A DNA stretch of 64,000 nucleotides, taken from an uncultured Allobosea sp. GTDB taxonomy: Bacteria; Pseudomonadota; Alphaproteobacteria; Rhizobiales; Beijerinckiaceae. Under the pieces are notes generated by a model. It saw only the letters and a list, made by a program, of their open reading frames with translations. It did not search any database and was not told the DNA's origin. Shown one piece after another: positions 19,863 through 30,020 of this stretch. Position 1 is the stretch's first letter; the number at the start of each line of letters is the position of its first letter. Both the position numbers and the translations under genes were made by a program. The DNA is taken from contig NZ_CAMFJF010000004.1 in NCBI RefSeq assembly GCF_945956895.1, positions 1-64,000 on the forward strand, written 5' to 3'.

Positions 19863-20925
19863 GGAAGCCGAGCACGCGCTGGGCGGTGCCCTGGGCGAGG
19901 TTGCGGAAGCTTTCGCGGGCGCGCTCGACCGCGGCCTGCGACTTGCCGAGATCCTTGCGCAGCGAGATCAGCGCCGCGGTGGTTTCCCAGGACCAGCCGA
20001 GCGCGCGGGCCACAAGCAGGACGGCCTCGCGGTCGCTGCCGAGGATGATCTGCTCGCTCGCCGGCAGGCTGAGCTGTGCCAGCACGGCGACGCCGCAGGT
20101 CGCATGCTCGGTCGCGCCCTCGCGGGCGTAAGTGCGGACCTTGGCCTCGTCGAGCTGCCCGGCTTCGTTGAGTTCGCGGATTTCGACGAGGGCCGCGCTG
20201 ATCGCACCGAGCTCACCGGGCATCTGGCCGCCGGCGGCGATGGCATCCGCCCCGCGCTCGACCGCGCTGTCGACATCGCCGACCAAGGTCGGCTCCAGTC
20301 CTTCGCTGAGCCGACGACGGGCGGAGTTCTTGGCGGCGGTCATGAGCTGGGCGACGAGCTCGGCCGGAATGTCGCGCCGCAAGCCCAGCGTGGCCTGGAG
20401 CGCATCGTCCTGCGCCGCCCGCATCACCAGCACGCCCATGCCGTGGTGGGAGAAGCGCGCGGTCTGGTTGGCGGCGACGGCATGGGTCACGACGCGTCCG
20501 CCGCGCAGGATCAGGAAATCGGTCACGGGTTCGCCGAGCTCGGCCCGCTCGGTGATGGCGAGCATATGGTCGCGCCCCTTGGCAGCCGAGATGGCAACGA
20601 GATCCTGGTCGGAAAGGCGCGGCGACTGCACCAGCACGGCGCGCGCCACGGCGATCTCGTCGAGGGCGAGCTGGCGGATGACGCCGCTCGGCGCATTCGG
20701 AACCGGCGCGATCCGCTCGGACAATTCGACACGGGCCCGCAACTCGATGGCGCGGGACAGGCGTCCGATCACCACGTCGAAGACGCCGATCTGCTCTTCG
20801 TCCATATGGACGGCCGTGGCCAGGAACAGGTCCGTCAGCCGCGAAAGGATGTCGGCGCGCTCGTCGCTCGAGCCGCGCAGCATCGTGGATTCGAGATCTC
20901 GCAGCAGCGAGCCGACCGCACTCAT
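19837..20925 (-). CDS. DUF2336 domain protein
   Basis: 362-residue, mostly helical cytoplasmic protein of the alphaproteobacterial DUF2336 family, with HEAT-like repeated helices throughout. No catalytic motif, signal peptide or membrane segment is visible. The family has no assigned function that I know of. It is transcribed away from rimP and converges on trmB with a 26-base tail overlap, so the two 3' ends are complementary over that stretch. Confidence 0.85.
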   Translation of the reverse strand: MSAVGSLLRDLESTMLRGSSDERADILSRLTDLFLATAVHMDEEQIGVFDVVIGRLSRAIELRARVELSERIAPVPNAPSGVIRQLALDEIAVARAVLVQSPRLSDQDLVAISAAKGRDHMLAITERAELGEPVTDFLILRGGRVVTHAVAANQTARFSHHGMGVLVMRAAQDDALQATLGLRRDIPAELVAQLMTAAKNSARRRLSEGLEPTLVGDVDSAVERGADAIAAGGQMPGELGAISAALVEIRELNEAGQLDEAKVRTYAREGATEHATCGVAVLAQLSLPASEQIILGSDREAVLLVARALGWSWETTAALISLRKDLGKSQAAVERARESFRNLAQGTAQRVLGFLRMRDAKP

Positions 20926-21005
20926 ACCAAGTCCTCAACCGGTATCCCGTTGCGTAACCTGGCACGCGAAGGATGACCATTGGGTTAGCGCCGCCGCAAC
21001 CGAGC

Positions 21006-21034
21006 TTGCATATCGGGGCGATGCGGACTAAATA
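21006..21034 (+). promoter_or_regulatory. Candidate promoter of the rimP-nusA-infB operon
   Basis: TTGCAT (21006-21011), exactly 17 bases, then TAAATA (21029-21034). Transcription would begin near 21041, only about 31 bases before a strong intrinsic terminator, leaving a leader of about 105 bases to the rimP ATG. Confidence 0.55.
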
Positions 21035-21071
21035 GCGGCAACAGCTCTGGTATCGGTTAACGCCGATGATC

Positions 21072-21103
21072 AAGAGCGGGCCCACCGGCCCGCTCTTTTT
21101 TAT
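21072..21103 (+). terminator. Intrinsic terminator in the rimP leader (probable attenuator)
   Basis: Perfect 11-bp stem AAGAGCGGGCC / GGCCCGCTCTT with a CACC loop, followed by a run of T. It has a T-tract only in the plus orientation and there is no plus-strand gene between it and the divergent DUF2336 start, so it must act on transcripts heading into rimP or on a short RNA of its own. Confidence 0.85.
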
Positions 21104-21144
21104 TGGCCGCGACCCGCCGGAGGCAGACGGAACGGTCTCAGGCC

Positions 21145-21840
21145 ATGAGTGAACCCACCCACGAGCCGACAACGGCACCCGATCAGGAACCCCGCCTCGT
21201 CGTCGAGGGCGGCGTGGCGGCGCGCGTCGCTGCGATCATCGAGCCGGCGATCGTCGATCTCGGCTACCGGCTGGTGCGCGTGCGCGTCACCGGTCAGAAC
21301 GGCTGTACCGTGCAGATCATGGCCGAGCGGCCGGACGGCACGATGAATGTCGAGGGTTGCGAGGAGATCAGCCAGGCGGTCTCGCCGGCGCTCGACGTCG
21401 ACGACCCCATCCAGGCGGCCTATCATCTCGAAGTGTCGTCGCCGGGCATCGACCGGCCACTGGTGCGCGCCAGCGATTTCGAGCGCTGGGCCGGCCACCT
21501 CACCAAGATCGACACGAGCGAGCCGGTCGCCGGCCGCAAGCGCTTCCGTGGTATCCTGCGCGGCGCGGCCGGCCAGGATGCACTGCTGACGCGCGACGAC
21601 GCCAAGACCGAGGAAGAGCGCGACGTCGCGATTCCGATGCGCGCGATCGCCGAGGCCAGGCTCGTCCTGACCGACGCGCTCATCACCGAGGCGCTGCGCC
21701 GCGGCAAGTCCGGCCTGCCGCCGGAAATGCCGCCGGCCGATGACATCGCCAGCCCGAAGAAGGGCCGAGGGAAATCGCTGGGGCCGCGGCCGAAGAAGGC
21801 CGACACGCAGGCCCCGCAAGAAGACAACGAAGAGGAGTGA
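21145..21840 (+). CDS. rimP: Ribosome maturation factor RimP
   Basis: Assists 30S subunit assembly. 231 residues from the ATG at 21145 ([10 protein letters not shown]); an upstream in-frame start at 21103 falls in the terminator. Core motifs are the N-terminal alpha-beta domain and [20 protein letters not shown], followed by an SH3-like domain. The C-terminus carries an acidic and lysine-rich tail longer than in enterobacteria. It is the first gene of the rimP-nusA-ylxR-infB-rbfA-truB operon. Confidence 0.95.
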   Translation: MSEPTHEPTTAPDQEPRLVVEGGVAARVAAIIEPAIVDLGYRLVRVRVTGQNGCTVQIMAERPDGTMNVEGCEEISQAVSPALDVDDPIQAAYHLEVSSPGIDRPLVRASDFERWAGHLTKIDTSEPVAGRKRFRGILRGAAGQDALLTRDDAKTEEERDVAIPMRAIAEARLVLTDALITEALRRGKSGLPPEMPPADDIASPKKGRGKSLGPRPKKADTQAPQEDNEEE

Positions 21841-21845
21841 GCGTC

Positions 21846-23438
21846 ATGGTCGTCAGCGCCAACCGGCTCGAACTGCTGCAGATCGCCGACGCGGTCGCCC
21901 GCGAGAAGTCGATCGACCGCCAGATCGTCGTCGATGCGATGCAGGACGCCATCGCCAAGGCCGCCCGCTCGCGCTACGGCATCGAGACGGACGTCCATGC
22001 CGAGATCAACACCAAGACCGGCGAACTGCGTCTCGCCCGCCATCTCCAGGTCGTCGACACCGTCGAGAACCCGGCGATCGAGATCACGGTCGACGAGGCC
22101 AAGCGCCATAATCCGGCTGCGCAGGTCGGCGACGTCATCGCCGATCCGCTGCCGCCTTTCGATTTCGGCCGCATCGCCGCCCAGTCGGCCAAGCAGGTCA
22201 TCGTCCAGAAGGTGCGCGAGGCCGAGCGCGACCGCCAGTATGACGAGTACAAGGACCGCATCGGCGAGATCGTCAACGGCGCGGTCAAGCGCGTCGAATA
22301 CGGCAATGTCTTCGTCGATCTCGGTCGTGGCGAAGCCATCATCCGTCGCGACGAGATGATCCCGCGCGAGACCTTCAAGGTCGGCGACCGCGCCCGCGCC
22401 TATGTCTACGACGTGCGCCGCGAGCCGCGCGGCCCGCAGATCTTCCTGTCGCGCACCCATCCGCAGTTCATGGCCAAGCTCTTCGGCCAGGAAGTGCCCG
22501 AGATCTATGACGGTATCGTCGAGGTGAAGGCCGTCGCCCGCGATCCCGGCTCGCGCGCCAAGATCGCCGTGATCTCGCGCGATTCCTCGATCGATCCGGT
22601 CGGCGCCTGCGTCGGCATGCGCGGCTCGCGCGTGCAGGCCGTGGTCGGCGAGCTCCAGGGCGAGAAGATCGACATCATCCCGTGGTCGCCGGATGTCGCG
22701 ACCTTCGTCGTCAACGCGCTGCAGCCGGCGGAAGTCGCCAAGGTCGTGCTCGACGAGGAAGCCGACAAGATCGAGGTCGTGGTTCCCGACGAGCAGCTCT
22801 CGCTCGCCATCGGCCGCCGCGGCCAGAACGTGCGCCTCGCCTCGCAGCTCACCGGCTGGGATATCGACATTCTGACTGAAGCTGAGGAGTCCGAGCGCCG
22901 CCAGAAGGAATTCGTGCAGCGCACGGATCTGTTCATGAACGCGCTGAACGTCGACGAGACGGTCGGCCAGCTCCTGGCCTCTGAAGGCTTCCGCAATGTC
23001 GAGGAGCTCGCCTATGTCGACCTCTCCGAGCTCGCCTCGATCGAGGGCTTCGACGAGGACACCGCCGGCGAGATCCAGAGCCGCGCGCAGGAGCATCTCG
23101 CCGCCGTCGAGGCCGAGCTTGACGAGAAGCGTCGTGCGCTCGGTGTCGAGGACGCCTTGCGCGAGGTCGATGGCGTCACCACTTCCATGATGGTCGCGCT
23201 CGGCGAGAACGATGTGAAGAGCGTCGAGGATCTCGCGGGCTGCGCCACGGACGATCTCGTCGGCTGGACCGAACGCAAGGACGGCGAGACCACCCGTCAC
23301 TCCGGCTATCTCGACGGGTTTGACCTGTCGCGTCAGGACGCGGAAGCGATCATCATGGCCGCGCGCATCCATGCGGGTTGGATCGAGGCGCCGGCCGATG
23401 AGCCTGAGGCGGAAGCCGACGAGGCGGCCGAGGCCTGA
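21846..23438 (+). CDS. nusA: Transcription termination/antitermination factor NusA
   Basis: RNA polymerase-associated elongation factor. 530 residues: N-terminal RNAP-binding domain (1-125), S1 domain (about 130-200), two KH domains (about 200-345; VGMRGSRVQAVV and IGRRGQNVRLAS), then two acidic helix-hairpin-helix repeats. The ATG at 21846 was preferred because GAAGAGGAG is well spaced upstream and the protein begins MVVSANRLELLQIADAVA; a GTG at 21837 overlapping the rimP stop is possible. A 15-residue acidic tail ends the protein. Confidence 0.96.
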   Translation: MVVSANRLELLQIADAVAREKSIDRQIVVDAMQDAIAKAARSRYGIETDVHAEINTKTGELRLARHLQVVDTVENPAIEITVDEAKRHNPAAQVGDVIADPLPPFDFGRIAAQSAKQVIVQKVREAERDRQYDEYKDRIGEIVNGAVKRVEYGNVFVDLGRGEAIIRRDEMIPRETFKVGDRARAYVYDVRREPRGPQIFLSRTHPQFMAKLFGQEVPEIYDGIVEVKAVARDPGSRAKIAVISRDSSIDPVGACVGMRGSRVQAVVGELQGEKIDIIPWSPDVATFVVNALQPAEVAKVVLDEEADKIEVVVPDEQLSLAIGRRGQNVRLASQLTGWDIDILTEAEESERRQKEFVQRTDLFMNALNVDETVGQLLASEGFRNVEELAYVDLSELASIEGFDEDTAGEIQSRAQEHLAAVEAELDEKRRALGVEDALREVDGVTTSMMVALGENDVKSVEDLAGCATDDLVGWTERKDGETTRHSGYLDGFDLSRQDAEAIIMAARIHAGWIEAPADEPEAEADEAAEA

Positions 23439-23452
23439 GCGGGATCGTCGCG

Positions 23453-24142
23453 GTGAAGGCGGCTCGGAACGAGGGATCTGAACGGAGCTGCGTCGTGACG
23501 CGGACCGTGAAGGCGCCTGAAGATCTGATCCGCTTCGTCGCGGGGCCGGACGGCACTCTGGTGCCCGATCTGCGGCGGAAGTTGCCCGGGCGCGGTGTCT
23601 GGGCGAGCCTCAGCCGCAAGACGGTGGCCGAGGCGATCAAGCGCAAGGCCTTCGAGCGCTCGCTCAAGGCGAAGGTCGCGGTTCCCGCCGACCTTCCGGA
23701 GATGATCGACGCGCTGATGCTGCGCGATGCGCTGCAGGCCCTGTCGATGGCCAACAAGGCGGGGCTCGTGATCGCGGGCTTCGCCAAGGTCGAGGCTCTG
23801 ATCGGCTCCGGGCGCTGCGTCGGCGTCATCGCCGCCAGTGACGGTGCCGAAGATGGCAAGCGCAAGATCGGCCAGGCCATCCGGCGGCTCGGCGTGGCGC
23901 GCGAAGCCGAAGGGCTCAAGGCCCGCGAACTGCCCGTCGTCGCTATTTTCACGACGGCGGATTTGGAATTGGCGTTGGGGCGGGCACATGTGATACATGC
24001 CGCGCTTGCTCCGGGACCGGCGGCCGAGGGTGTGCTCTCCCGCTGGCGTCGGCTCGTCCGGTATCGGACGGACGATACCGCCGCATCCGACCAGAACGAC
24101 ACCGAAGACACGACCGAACCGGCAGGACCGAACGCGGAATGA
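23453..24142 (+). CDS. YlxR-type RNA-binding protein fused to an L7Ae-like domain
   Basis: 229 residues. The N-terminal YlxR (DUF448) domain contains [18 protein letters not shown] and the GRGVWAS signature; residues about 75-180 resemble a ribosomal L7Ae/L30e-like fold ([19 protein letters not shown]). In many bacteria these are two adjacent genes; the fused form is usual in alphaproteobacteria. The tail is acidic. GTG start at 23453, and the stop overlaps infB by four bases (ATGA). Confidence 0.88.
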   Translation: MKAARNEGSERSCVVTRTVKAPEDLIRFVAGPDGTLVPDLRRKLPGRGVWASLSRKTVAEAIKRKAFERSLKAKVAVPADLPEMIDALMLRDALQALSMANKAGLVIAGFAKVEALIGSGRCVGVIAASDGAEDGKRKIGQAIRRLGVAREAEGLKARELPVVAIFTTADLELALGRAHVIHAALAPGPAAEGVLSRWRRLVRYRTDDTAASDQNDTEDTTEPAGPNAE

Positions 24143-26961
24143 CCGATACCAAGAACCCGGGCGACAAGACTCTTACCGTCAACCCGCCCAAGACCCTGTC
24201 GCTGAAGCGGCCTGTCGAGCAGAGCACTGTTCGCCAGAGCTTCTCGCATGGGCGTACGAAGCAGGTCGTCGTCGAGGTCAAGCGCCGCGCCGCCGGGCAT
24301 GAGGTCAAGGAGCCCGTCGCTCCGCGTGCGCCGCAGGCCCCGGCTCCGCAGGCGACCCCGCCGCGCCCGGCCGCTCCGCAGCCGCCCCAGCGTCCCGCCG
24401 GCAGCATGCTGCTGCGCACCCTCTCCGACGAGGAGAAGGACGCCCGCCAGCGCGCCCTTTCGGAAGCCCGCAGCAGCGAGGCCGAAGCCCGCCGCATCGC
24501 CGAGGACGAGGCGCGCCAGCGTGCCGCCGTCGCCGAGCGCGAGCGCGAGGAGCGTGAAGCTGCCGCCGCCCGCCAGCGGCAGGAGGAAGAGCGTCGCCGC
24601 CAGGAAGACGACCAGAAGCGCCGGGTCGAAATGGCCGCGCGCCAGCGCGACGAGCAGCCGGTCCGCCCGGCTGCCCCGCCGCCGCAGGCTCGCGAGGCCG
24701 CGCCTGCGCCCCAGGCTCCGGCGCCGCAGCCCACCCAGTATTACGGCCGCCCGGCTCCGTCCGGCCCGCGCGAGTTCACCTCGCGCCCGCCGATGCGCGA
24801 CACCGGCGCCCGCCCGCCGCGGCTCGACAGCCGTCCGCCGCGCTCCGATTCTCCGCGCCCGCCGCGGCTCGATACCTCGGCCCCGGCCGAGCCGGCGGTC
24901 GCCCGCCCGGCGCGCCAGGCGCCTTCGGCAAACACCACGCGCAATCGCTCGGATGATGTCGACGTCAAGGCCGCCTTCCGTCGCCCCGGCCTGAGCGCCG
25001 GCCCCGGTCGTGGCCCGGCTCCCGCCGCGCCCAAGACGCCGAAGACCACGAACGACAAGCCCCGCGGCCGCCTGACGCTCGCCACCGCCACCGGTGGCGA
25101 CGACGAGCGGACACGCTCGGTCGCCTCGTTCCGCCGGCGCGTGCAGCGCATGACCGGCCATCGCGCGTCGGATGCCCAGAAAGAGCGCGTGATGCGCGAG
25201 GTGATCATCCCCGAGACGATCACCATCCAGGAACTCGCGAACCGCATGACGGAGCGCGGCGTCGACGTCATCCGCCTGCTGATGAAGCAGGGCGCGATGC
25301 ACAAGATCACCGACGTGATCGACGCCGACACCGCCCAGCTCATCGCCGAGGAAATGGGCCACACCGTCAAGCGCGTCGCCGAATCCGACGTCGAGGAAGG
25401 CCTGTTCGACACGCCGGACACCGACGAGACCCTGGAGTCGCGGCCGTCGGTCGTGACCATCATGGGCCATGTCGACCACGGCAAGACCTCGCTGCTCGAC
25501 GCGATCCGCAAGACCAAGGTCGTCACCGGCGAGGCCGGCGGCATCACCCAGCATATCGGCGCCTATCAGGTGACGACGCCGCTGGGCTCGCAGGTGACCT
25601 TCATCGACACGCCCGGCCACGCCGCCTTCACGGCGATGCGCGCCCGCGGCGCCAAGGTGACGGATATCGTCGTGCTGGTCGTCGCGGCCGATGACGGCGT
25701 CATGCCGCAGACCGCCGAGGCGATCCATCACGCCAAGGCGGCGGGCGTTCCGCTGATCGTCGCGATCAACAAGGTCGACAAGGCTGACGCCAATCCCGAC
25801 CGTGTCCGCGCCGAATTGCTCCAGTACGAGATCCAGGTCGAGACGCTGGGCGGCGAGACGCTCGAGGTCGAGGTCTCCGCCAAGACCGGCCACAACCTCG
25901 ACAAGCTGCTCGAGGCGATCTCGCTGCAGGCAGAACTGCTCGACCTCAAGGCCAACCCGCATCGCCCGGCCGAAGGCACCGTCATCGAGGCCAAGCTCGA
26001 TCGTGGTCGCGGTCCGGTCGCGACCGTCCTTGTCCAGCGCGGCACGCTGCGCACCGGCGATATCGTCGTGGCCGGCGCCGAATGGGGCCGCGTCCGCGCC
26101 CTGATCGCCGATACCGGCGCGCAGGTGAAGGAGGCTCCGCCCTCCATGCCGGTCGAGGTTCTCGGCTTCAACGGCACGCCCGAGGCTGGCGACCGCGTCG
26201 CGGTGGTCGAGTCGGAAGCGCGTGCCCGCGAGATCACCGATTATCGCGAGCGCCAGCGTCGCGACCGCCTTGCCGCCCGCGGCGCCGCTTCGGGCGCCGG
26301 CCGCTCGCTCGCCGAGATGATGCGCGAACTCAAGGAAGGCGCCGGCCGCAAGGAATTCCCGCTCGTCGTCAAGGGCGACGTGCAGGGCTCGGTCGAAGCC
26401 ATCGTCGGTGCGCTCGAGAAGGTCGGCAACGATGAGGTGCGGGCCCGCGTCCTCTCCTCGGGCGTCGGCGCGATCACCGAGTCGGACGTCACGCTCGCCC
26501 AGGCTTCGGGCGCGGTCGTGGTCGGCTTCAACGTCCGTGCGCACAAGGAAGCGCGCGAGGCGGCGGAGCGGGCTGGCGTCGAGATCCGCTACTACAACAT
26601 CATCTATAACCTCATGGATGACGTGAAGGACGCGATGTCGGGCCTGCTGGCGCCGACCCTGCGCGAGACCATGCTCGGCAACGCGTCGATCCTCGAGATC
26701 TTCAACGTCTCGAAGGTCGGCAAGATCGCCGGCTGCCGCGTCACCGACGGCACGATCGAGCGCGGCGCCAATGTCCGCCTGATCCGCGACAACGTCGTGG
26801 TTCACGAGGGCAAGCTCGGCCAGCTCAAGCGCTTCAAGGACGACGCCAAGGAAGTCGTGGCCGGCCAGGAATGCGGCATGTCCTTCGAGAACTACCAGGA
26901 CATGCGCGTCGGCGACGTGATCGAGTGCTATCGCGTCGAGGAGATCAAGCGCAGCCTCTGA
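24139..26961 (+). CDS. infB: Translation initiation factor IF-2
   Basis: GTPase that positions initiator tRNA on the ribosome. 940 residues: a long low-complexity N-terminal region rich in Pro, Ala, Arg and Glu (about 40-330), an IF2-N region near 360-420, then the G domain with G1 GHVDHGKT near 442, DTPGHAAF near 489 and NKVD near 543. Domains II-IV follow to the C-terminus. The low-complexity N-terminus explains the very long antisense ORF on the other strand. Confidence 0.97.
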   Translation: MTDTKNPGDKTLTVNPPKTLSLKRPVEQSTVRQSFSHGRTKQVVVEVKRRAAGHEVKEPVAPRAPQAPAPQATPPRPAAPQPPQRPAGSMLLRTLSDEEKDARQRALSEARSSEAEARRIAEDEARQRAAVAEREREEREAAAARQRQEEERRRQEDDQKRRVEMAARQRDEQPVRPAAPPPQAREAAPAPQAPAPQPTQYYGRPAPSGPREFTSRPPMRDTGARPPRLDSRPPRSDSPRPPRLDTSAPAEPAVARPARQAPSANTTRNRSDDVDVKAAFRRPGLSAGPGRGPAPAAPKTPKTTNDKPRGRLTLATATGGDDERTRSVASFRRRVQRMTGHRASDAQKERVMREVIIPETITIQELANRMTERGVDVIRLLMKQGAMHKITDVIDADTAQLIAEEMGHTVKRVAESDVEEGLFDTPDTDETLESRPSVVTIMGHVDHGKTSLLDAIRKTKVVTGEAGGITQHIGAYQVTTPLGSQVTFIDTPGHAAFTAMRARGAKVTDIVVLVVAADDGVMPQTAEAIHHAKAAGVPLIVAINKVDKADANPDRVRAELLQYEIQVETLGGETLEVEVSAKTGHNLDKLLEAISLQAELLDLKANPHRPAEGTVIEAKLDRGRGPVATVLVQRGTLRTGDIVVAGAEWGRVRALIADTGAQVKEAPPSMPVEVLGFNGTPEAGDRVAVVESEARAREITDYRERQRRDRLAARGAASGAGRSLAEMMRELKEGAGRKEFPLVVKGDVQGSVEAIVGALEKVGNDEVRARVLSSGVGAITESDVTLAQASGAVVVGFNVRAHKEAREAAERAGVEIRYYNIIYNLMDDVKDAMSGLLAPTLRETMLGNASILEIFNVSKVGKIAGCRVTDGTIERGANVRLIRDNVVVHEGKLGQLKRFKDDAKEVVAGQECGMSFENYQDMRVGDVIECYRVEEIKRSL

Positions 26962-26988
26962 GGGCTGCGTTGCCCGAAACAGCGCGTC

Positions 26989-27076
26989 ATGGCCGGGTCT
27001 TGGGGCCCGGCCATCTCGTGACGAGAAGAGCGCGTCCAGCGCCTGATCATCCTGAGACGGCGGGCCTGGCCCGCCG
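26989..27076 (+). other. Twin hairpins in the infB-rbfA gap
   Basis: Stem 1: ATGGCCGGG (26989-26997) pairs with CCCGGCCAT (27006-27014). Stem 2: CGGCGGGC (27058-27065) pairs with GCCCGCCG (27069-27076) across a 3-base loop. Neither has a T-tract, so they are unlikely to be intrinsic terminators; RNA processing or message stability is more likely. Confidence 0.5.
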
Positions 27077-27115
27077 GGACGTTTGGTCCGGTCCGATCCC
27101 GGAGAAACGAGAACC

Positions 27116-27574
27116 ATGGCAAAACCTGCAAAACCTTCCGGCCCGTCCCAGCGGCAATTGCGCGTCGGCGAACTGATCCGCCATGCGCTGGCCGAGATGC
27201 TGGCGCGCGGCGACATCCATGACGACGTGCTCGCGAAGCATGTCGTGACCGTGCCGGAGGTGCGCCTCTCGCCGGATCTCAAGCTCGCGACCTGCTACAT
27301 CATGCCGCTCGGCGGGTTGGACATCGCCCCGGTGCTCAAGGCTCTCGACGCCAACAAGCGCTATCTGCGCGGCGAGATCGCGCATCGCGTGAACCTGAAA
27401 TACGCGCCGGATCTCCGCTTCCGCGCTGACGAGAGCTTCGCCGAGGCCGAGCGCATCGATGCGCTGCTCGATACCGAGGCCGTGCGCCGCGACACGCAGG
27501 TCCAGCGCCTCAGGATCGACCAGGATCACGAAGACGAAGCCCCTGAAGACGACCGCCGTGACGATGACCGCTGA
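27116..27574 (+). CDS. rbfA: 30S ribosome-binding factor A
   Basis: Cold-responsive 16S/30S maturation factor. 152 residues from the ATG at 27116 ([20 protein letters not shown]), with GGAG 11 bases upstream; an earlier in-frame start adds only 11 unrelated residues. The KH-like core includes [19 protein letters not shown] and the C-terminus is acidic. It overlaps truB by 11 bases, so the two are translationally coupled. Confidence 0.95.
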   Translation: MAKPAKPSGPSQRQLRVGELIRHALAEMLARGDIHDDVLAKHVVTVPEVRLSPDLKLATCYIMPLGGLDIAPVLKALDANKRYLRGEIAHRVNLKYAPDLRFRADESFAEAERIDALLDTEAVRRDTQVQRLRIDQDHEDEAPEDDRRDDDR

Positions 27575-28511
27575 GAATCCATCCGAAGCCGCCCCGAACC
27601 AGGACGCCGCCCCGGCACCGCGCCCGAAGAAGCGCGACGTCCATGGCTGGGTCATCCTCGACAAGCCGATCGGCATGACCTCGACCCATGCGGTCAGCGT
27701 CGTGAAGCGCGCCTTCGGCGCCAAGAAGGCCGGCCATGCCGGTACGCTCGACCCGCTGGCTTCCGGCCTGCTGCCGATCGCGCTCGGCGAGGCGACCAAG
27801 ACCGTCCCCTTCGTCATGGATGGCCGCAAGGCCTATCAGTTCACTGTCGCCTGGGGCACGCAGACCAATACCGACGACACCGAGGGCAGCGTCATCGCGA
27901 CCTCGGACAAGCGCCCCGACGAGGCGGCGATCGCAGCCCTGTTGCCGCGCTTCACCGGCACGATCCTGCAGACGCCGCCCAAATTCTCGGCGATCAAGAT
28001 CGCCGGCGAGCGCGCCTATGATCTCGCCCGCGACGGCGAGGAGGTCGAACTCGAGGCACGTCCCGTCGAGATCGACGCGCTCCGCATCGTCAGCCATGAC
28101 GGCGCCACCACCACCTTCGAGGCCGAATGCGGCAAGGGCACCTATGTTCGCGCCATCGCCCGCGATCTCGGCCTGGAGCTGGGCTGCCTCGGCCATGTCG
28201 CGCATCTGCGCCGCACCCGCGTCGGCCCCTTCACGGTCACGGAAGCCGCGAGCGTCGAGACCCTGCGCGAAAGCCCGGAAAGCGCGCTGGCCGCCCTGCA
28301 GCCGGTCAAGGCGGCGCTGACGCTGATCCCGGAGATCGTGCTTCATCGCGACGCCGCCGCCCGCCTCAAGCGCGGCCAGAGCGCCCTGTTGCGCGGTGCC
28401 GGCGCCCCGATCGAGCTGGAGGCCGCCTACGCCACCTGCGCCGGCACGCTGGTCTCGACAGGCTCGGTCCAGAACGGCGAGTTCATCCCCCACCGCGTCT
28501 TCAATCTCTGA
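27564..28511 (+). CDS. truB: tRNA pseudouridine(55) synthase
   Basis: Makes pseudouridine 55 in the tRNA T-loop. 315 residues with the catalytic aspartate D63 in [16 protein letters not shown] and the family segments [13 protein letters not shown] and [18 protein letters not shown] chose the ATG at 27564, inside the end of rbfA, over a longer frame start that would shadow rbfA. It is the last gene of the operon; a repeat element follows. Confidence 0.96.
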   Translation: MTAENPSEAAPNQDAAPAPRPKKRDVHGWVILDKPIGMTSTHAVSVVKRAFGAKKAGHAGTLDPLASGLLPIALGEATKTVPFVMDGRKAYQFTVAWGTQTNTDDTEGSVIATSDKRPDEAAIAALLPRFTGTILQTPPKFSAIKIAGERAYDLARDGEEVELEARPVEIDALRIVSHDGATTTFEAECGKGTYVRAIARDLGLELGCLGHVAHLRRTRVGPFTVTEAASVETLRESPESALAALQPVKAALTLIPEIVLHRDAAARLKRGQSALLRGAGAPIELEAAYATCAGTLVSTGSVQNGEFIPHRVFNL

Positions 28512-28531
28512 GGCAAGGGAACCGCGGCCTG

Positions 28532-28682
28532 CCCCCTCTCCCCTTGCGGGAGAGGGTTGGGGAGAGGGGTCGCGCACCTCTGAATCGTCTGCGTTTCGCG
28601 CTCCGCTTGCGATTGGAGCGTGAGAGACCCCTCATCCGTCTCGGCTTCGCCGAGCCACCTTCTCCCGCAAGGGGAGAAGGGA
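28532..28682. repeat. CCCTCTCC/GGGAGAAGG palindromic repeat
   Basis: A second repeat family. The left arm has CTCTCCCCTTGCGGGAGAGG and the right arm CTTCTCCCGCAAGGGGAGAA, each with an internal dyad and together forming a long inverted repeat between truB and hemA. Immediately after it (about 28688-28713) lies CTTCGCTCCGCCCGAGAATG followed by ACG, a solo half of the other repeat family. Confidence 0.75.
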
Positions 28683-28728
28683 AAGTCTGCGCTTCGCTCC
28701 GCCCGAGAATGACGCCCTTTGGCGCCCC

Positions 28729-29940
28729 TCAGGCCGCCCGCTTCAGCCCGTCCCGCGCCCAGATCGCGCCGAGCGCTGCCACCAGCCGGTCGATATCGGT
28801 GTCGGAGTGGAAGGGCGAGGGCGTGATCCGCAGCCGCTCCGTGCCACGCGGCACGGTCGGGTAGTTGATCGGCTGGACATAGATGTCGAAGCGGGCGAGC
28901 AGCTCGTCGCTGATCGCCTTGCAGGCCTTCGCCTCGCCGACCATCACCGGCACGATATGGCTGGGATTGGCGAGATGCGGGATGCCGACTGCATCGAGCT
29001 TGGCGCGCAGCGCAGCGACGCGGTCCTGCTGGCGCTCGCGCTCGGCGGAGCTTTCCTTGAGATGCCTGATCGCGGCGATCGCACCCGCCGCCACGGCCGG
29101 CGGCAGCGAGCTGGAGAAGATGAAGCCCGACGCAAAGCTGCGGATGAAGTCGCAGAGCGCGGTCGAGCCGGTGATATAGCCGCCGATCACGCCATAGGAT
29201 TTCGCCAGCGTGCCCTGGATCAGGGTGAGCCGGTCGGTCAACCCCTCGCGCTCCGAAATGCCGCCGCCGCGCGCGCCGTAGAGCCCGACGGCATGGACCT
29301 CGTCGATATAGGTCATCGCGCCGAACTCGTCGGCGATGTCGCAGAACTCGCGGACCGGGGCGATGTCGCCATCCATCGAATAGACCGACTCGAAGGCGAT
29401 CAGCTTCGGTCGGTTCGGATCGAGCGCCGCGAGCTTGCGGCGCAGGTCGGCCGGGTCGTTATGGGCGAAGATGTGCTTCTCGGCGCGCGAATGGCGGATG
29501 CCCTCGATCATCGAGGCATGGTTCAACCCGTCCGTGAGCACGATGCAGCCGGGGATGCGCGCGGCCAGGGTCGAGAGCGAGGCCCAGTTCGAGACATAGC
29601 CGGAATTGAAGATCAGCGCGGCTTCCTTGCCGTGCAGGTCGGCAAGCTCGCGCTCCAGCAGGACATGGTAGTGGTTGGTGCCGCCGATATTGCGGGTGCC
29701 GCCGGCGCCGGCTCCGCTGCCGTCGAGCGCCTCATGCATCGCGGCCAGCACTTTCGGATGCTGGCCCATACCGAGATAGTCGTTCGAGCACCAGACGGTG
29801 ACCTCACGCGGGCCACCCTCGCCGTGATAGGTCGCGAGCGGGAAGCGGCCGGCCTGGCGCTCCAGATCGGCGAAGACGCGATAGCGGCCTTCGCGGCGCA
29901 ACCCGTCCAGCTCCTCGCGGAAGAAGTTCTCGAAATCCAT
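28729..29940 (-). CDS. hemA: 5-aminolevulinate synthase
   Basis: PLP enzyme condensing glycine and succinyl-CoA, the first step of haem, corrin and bacteriochlorophyll synthesis by the Shemin pathway typical of alphaproteobacteria. 403 residues, the family length. PLP lysine is K247 in GTLAKSYGV; the glycine-rich [17 protein letters not shown] segment and [12 protein letters not shown] are present. AGGAGG lies six bases before the ATG. It is separate from other haem genes here. Confidence 0.97.
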   Translation of the reverse strand: MDFENFFREELDGLRREGRYRVFADLERQAGRFPLATYHGEGGPREVTVWCSNDYLGMGQHPKVLAAMHEALDGSGAGAGGTRNIGGTNHYHVLLERELADLHGKEAALIFNSGYVSNWASLSTLAARIPGCIVLTDGLNHASMIEGIRHSRAEKHIFAHNDPADLRRKLAALDPNRPKLIAFESVYSMDGDIAPVREFCDIADEFGAMTYIDEVHAVGLYGARGGGISEREGLTDRLTLIQGTLAKSYGVIGGYITGSTALCDFIRSFASGFIFSSSLPPAVAAGAIAAIRHLKESSAERERQQDRVAALRAKLDAVGIPHLANPSHIVPVMVGEAKACKAISDELLARFDIYVQPINYPTVPRGTERLRITPSPFHSDTDIDRLVAALGAIWARDGLKRAA

Positions 29941-30020
29941 TCCAGCCTCCTGCGGCGCGCCTCTCCTAGGCCTTCCGGGCCGTTTGCGGAATGGTGCGCG
30001 GTGTCGCGGCTGGAATCGTT

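Noticed and set aside
20960-21071. tRNA, 6S or SRP RNA in the rimP leader
   Set aside because: No cloverleaf, no T-loop GTTCRA, and no SRP tetraloop/GGAAG motif; the terminator alone supports at most an attenuated leader.
23353-27282. Very long minus-strand ORF (over 1300 codons) opposite nusA, ylxR and infB
   Set aside because: Low-complexity Asp/Leu/Arg/Ala composition mirrors the GC-rich codons of infB and nusA; no domain is recognisable and real genes fill the other strand.
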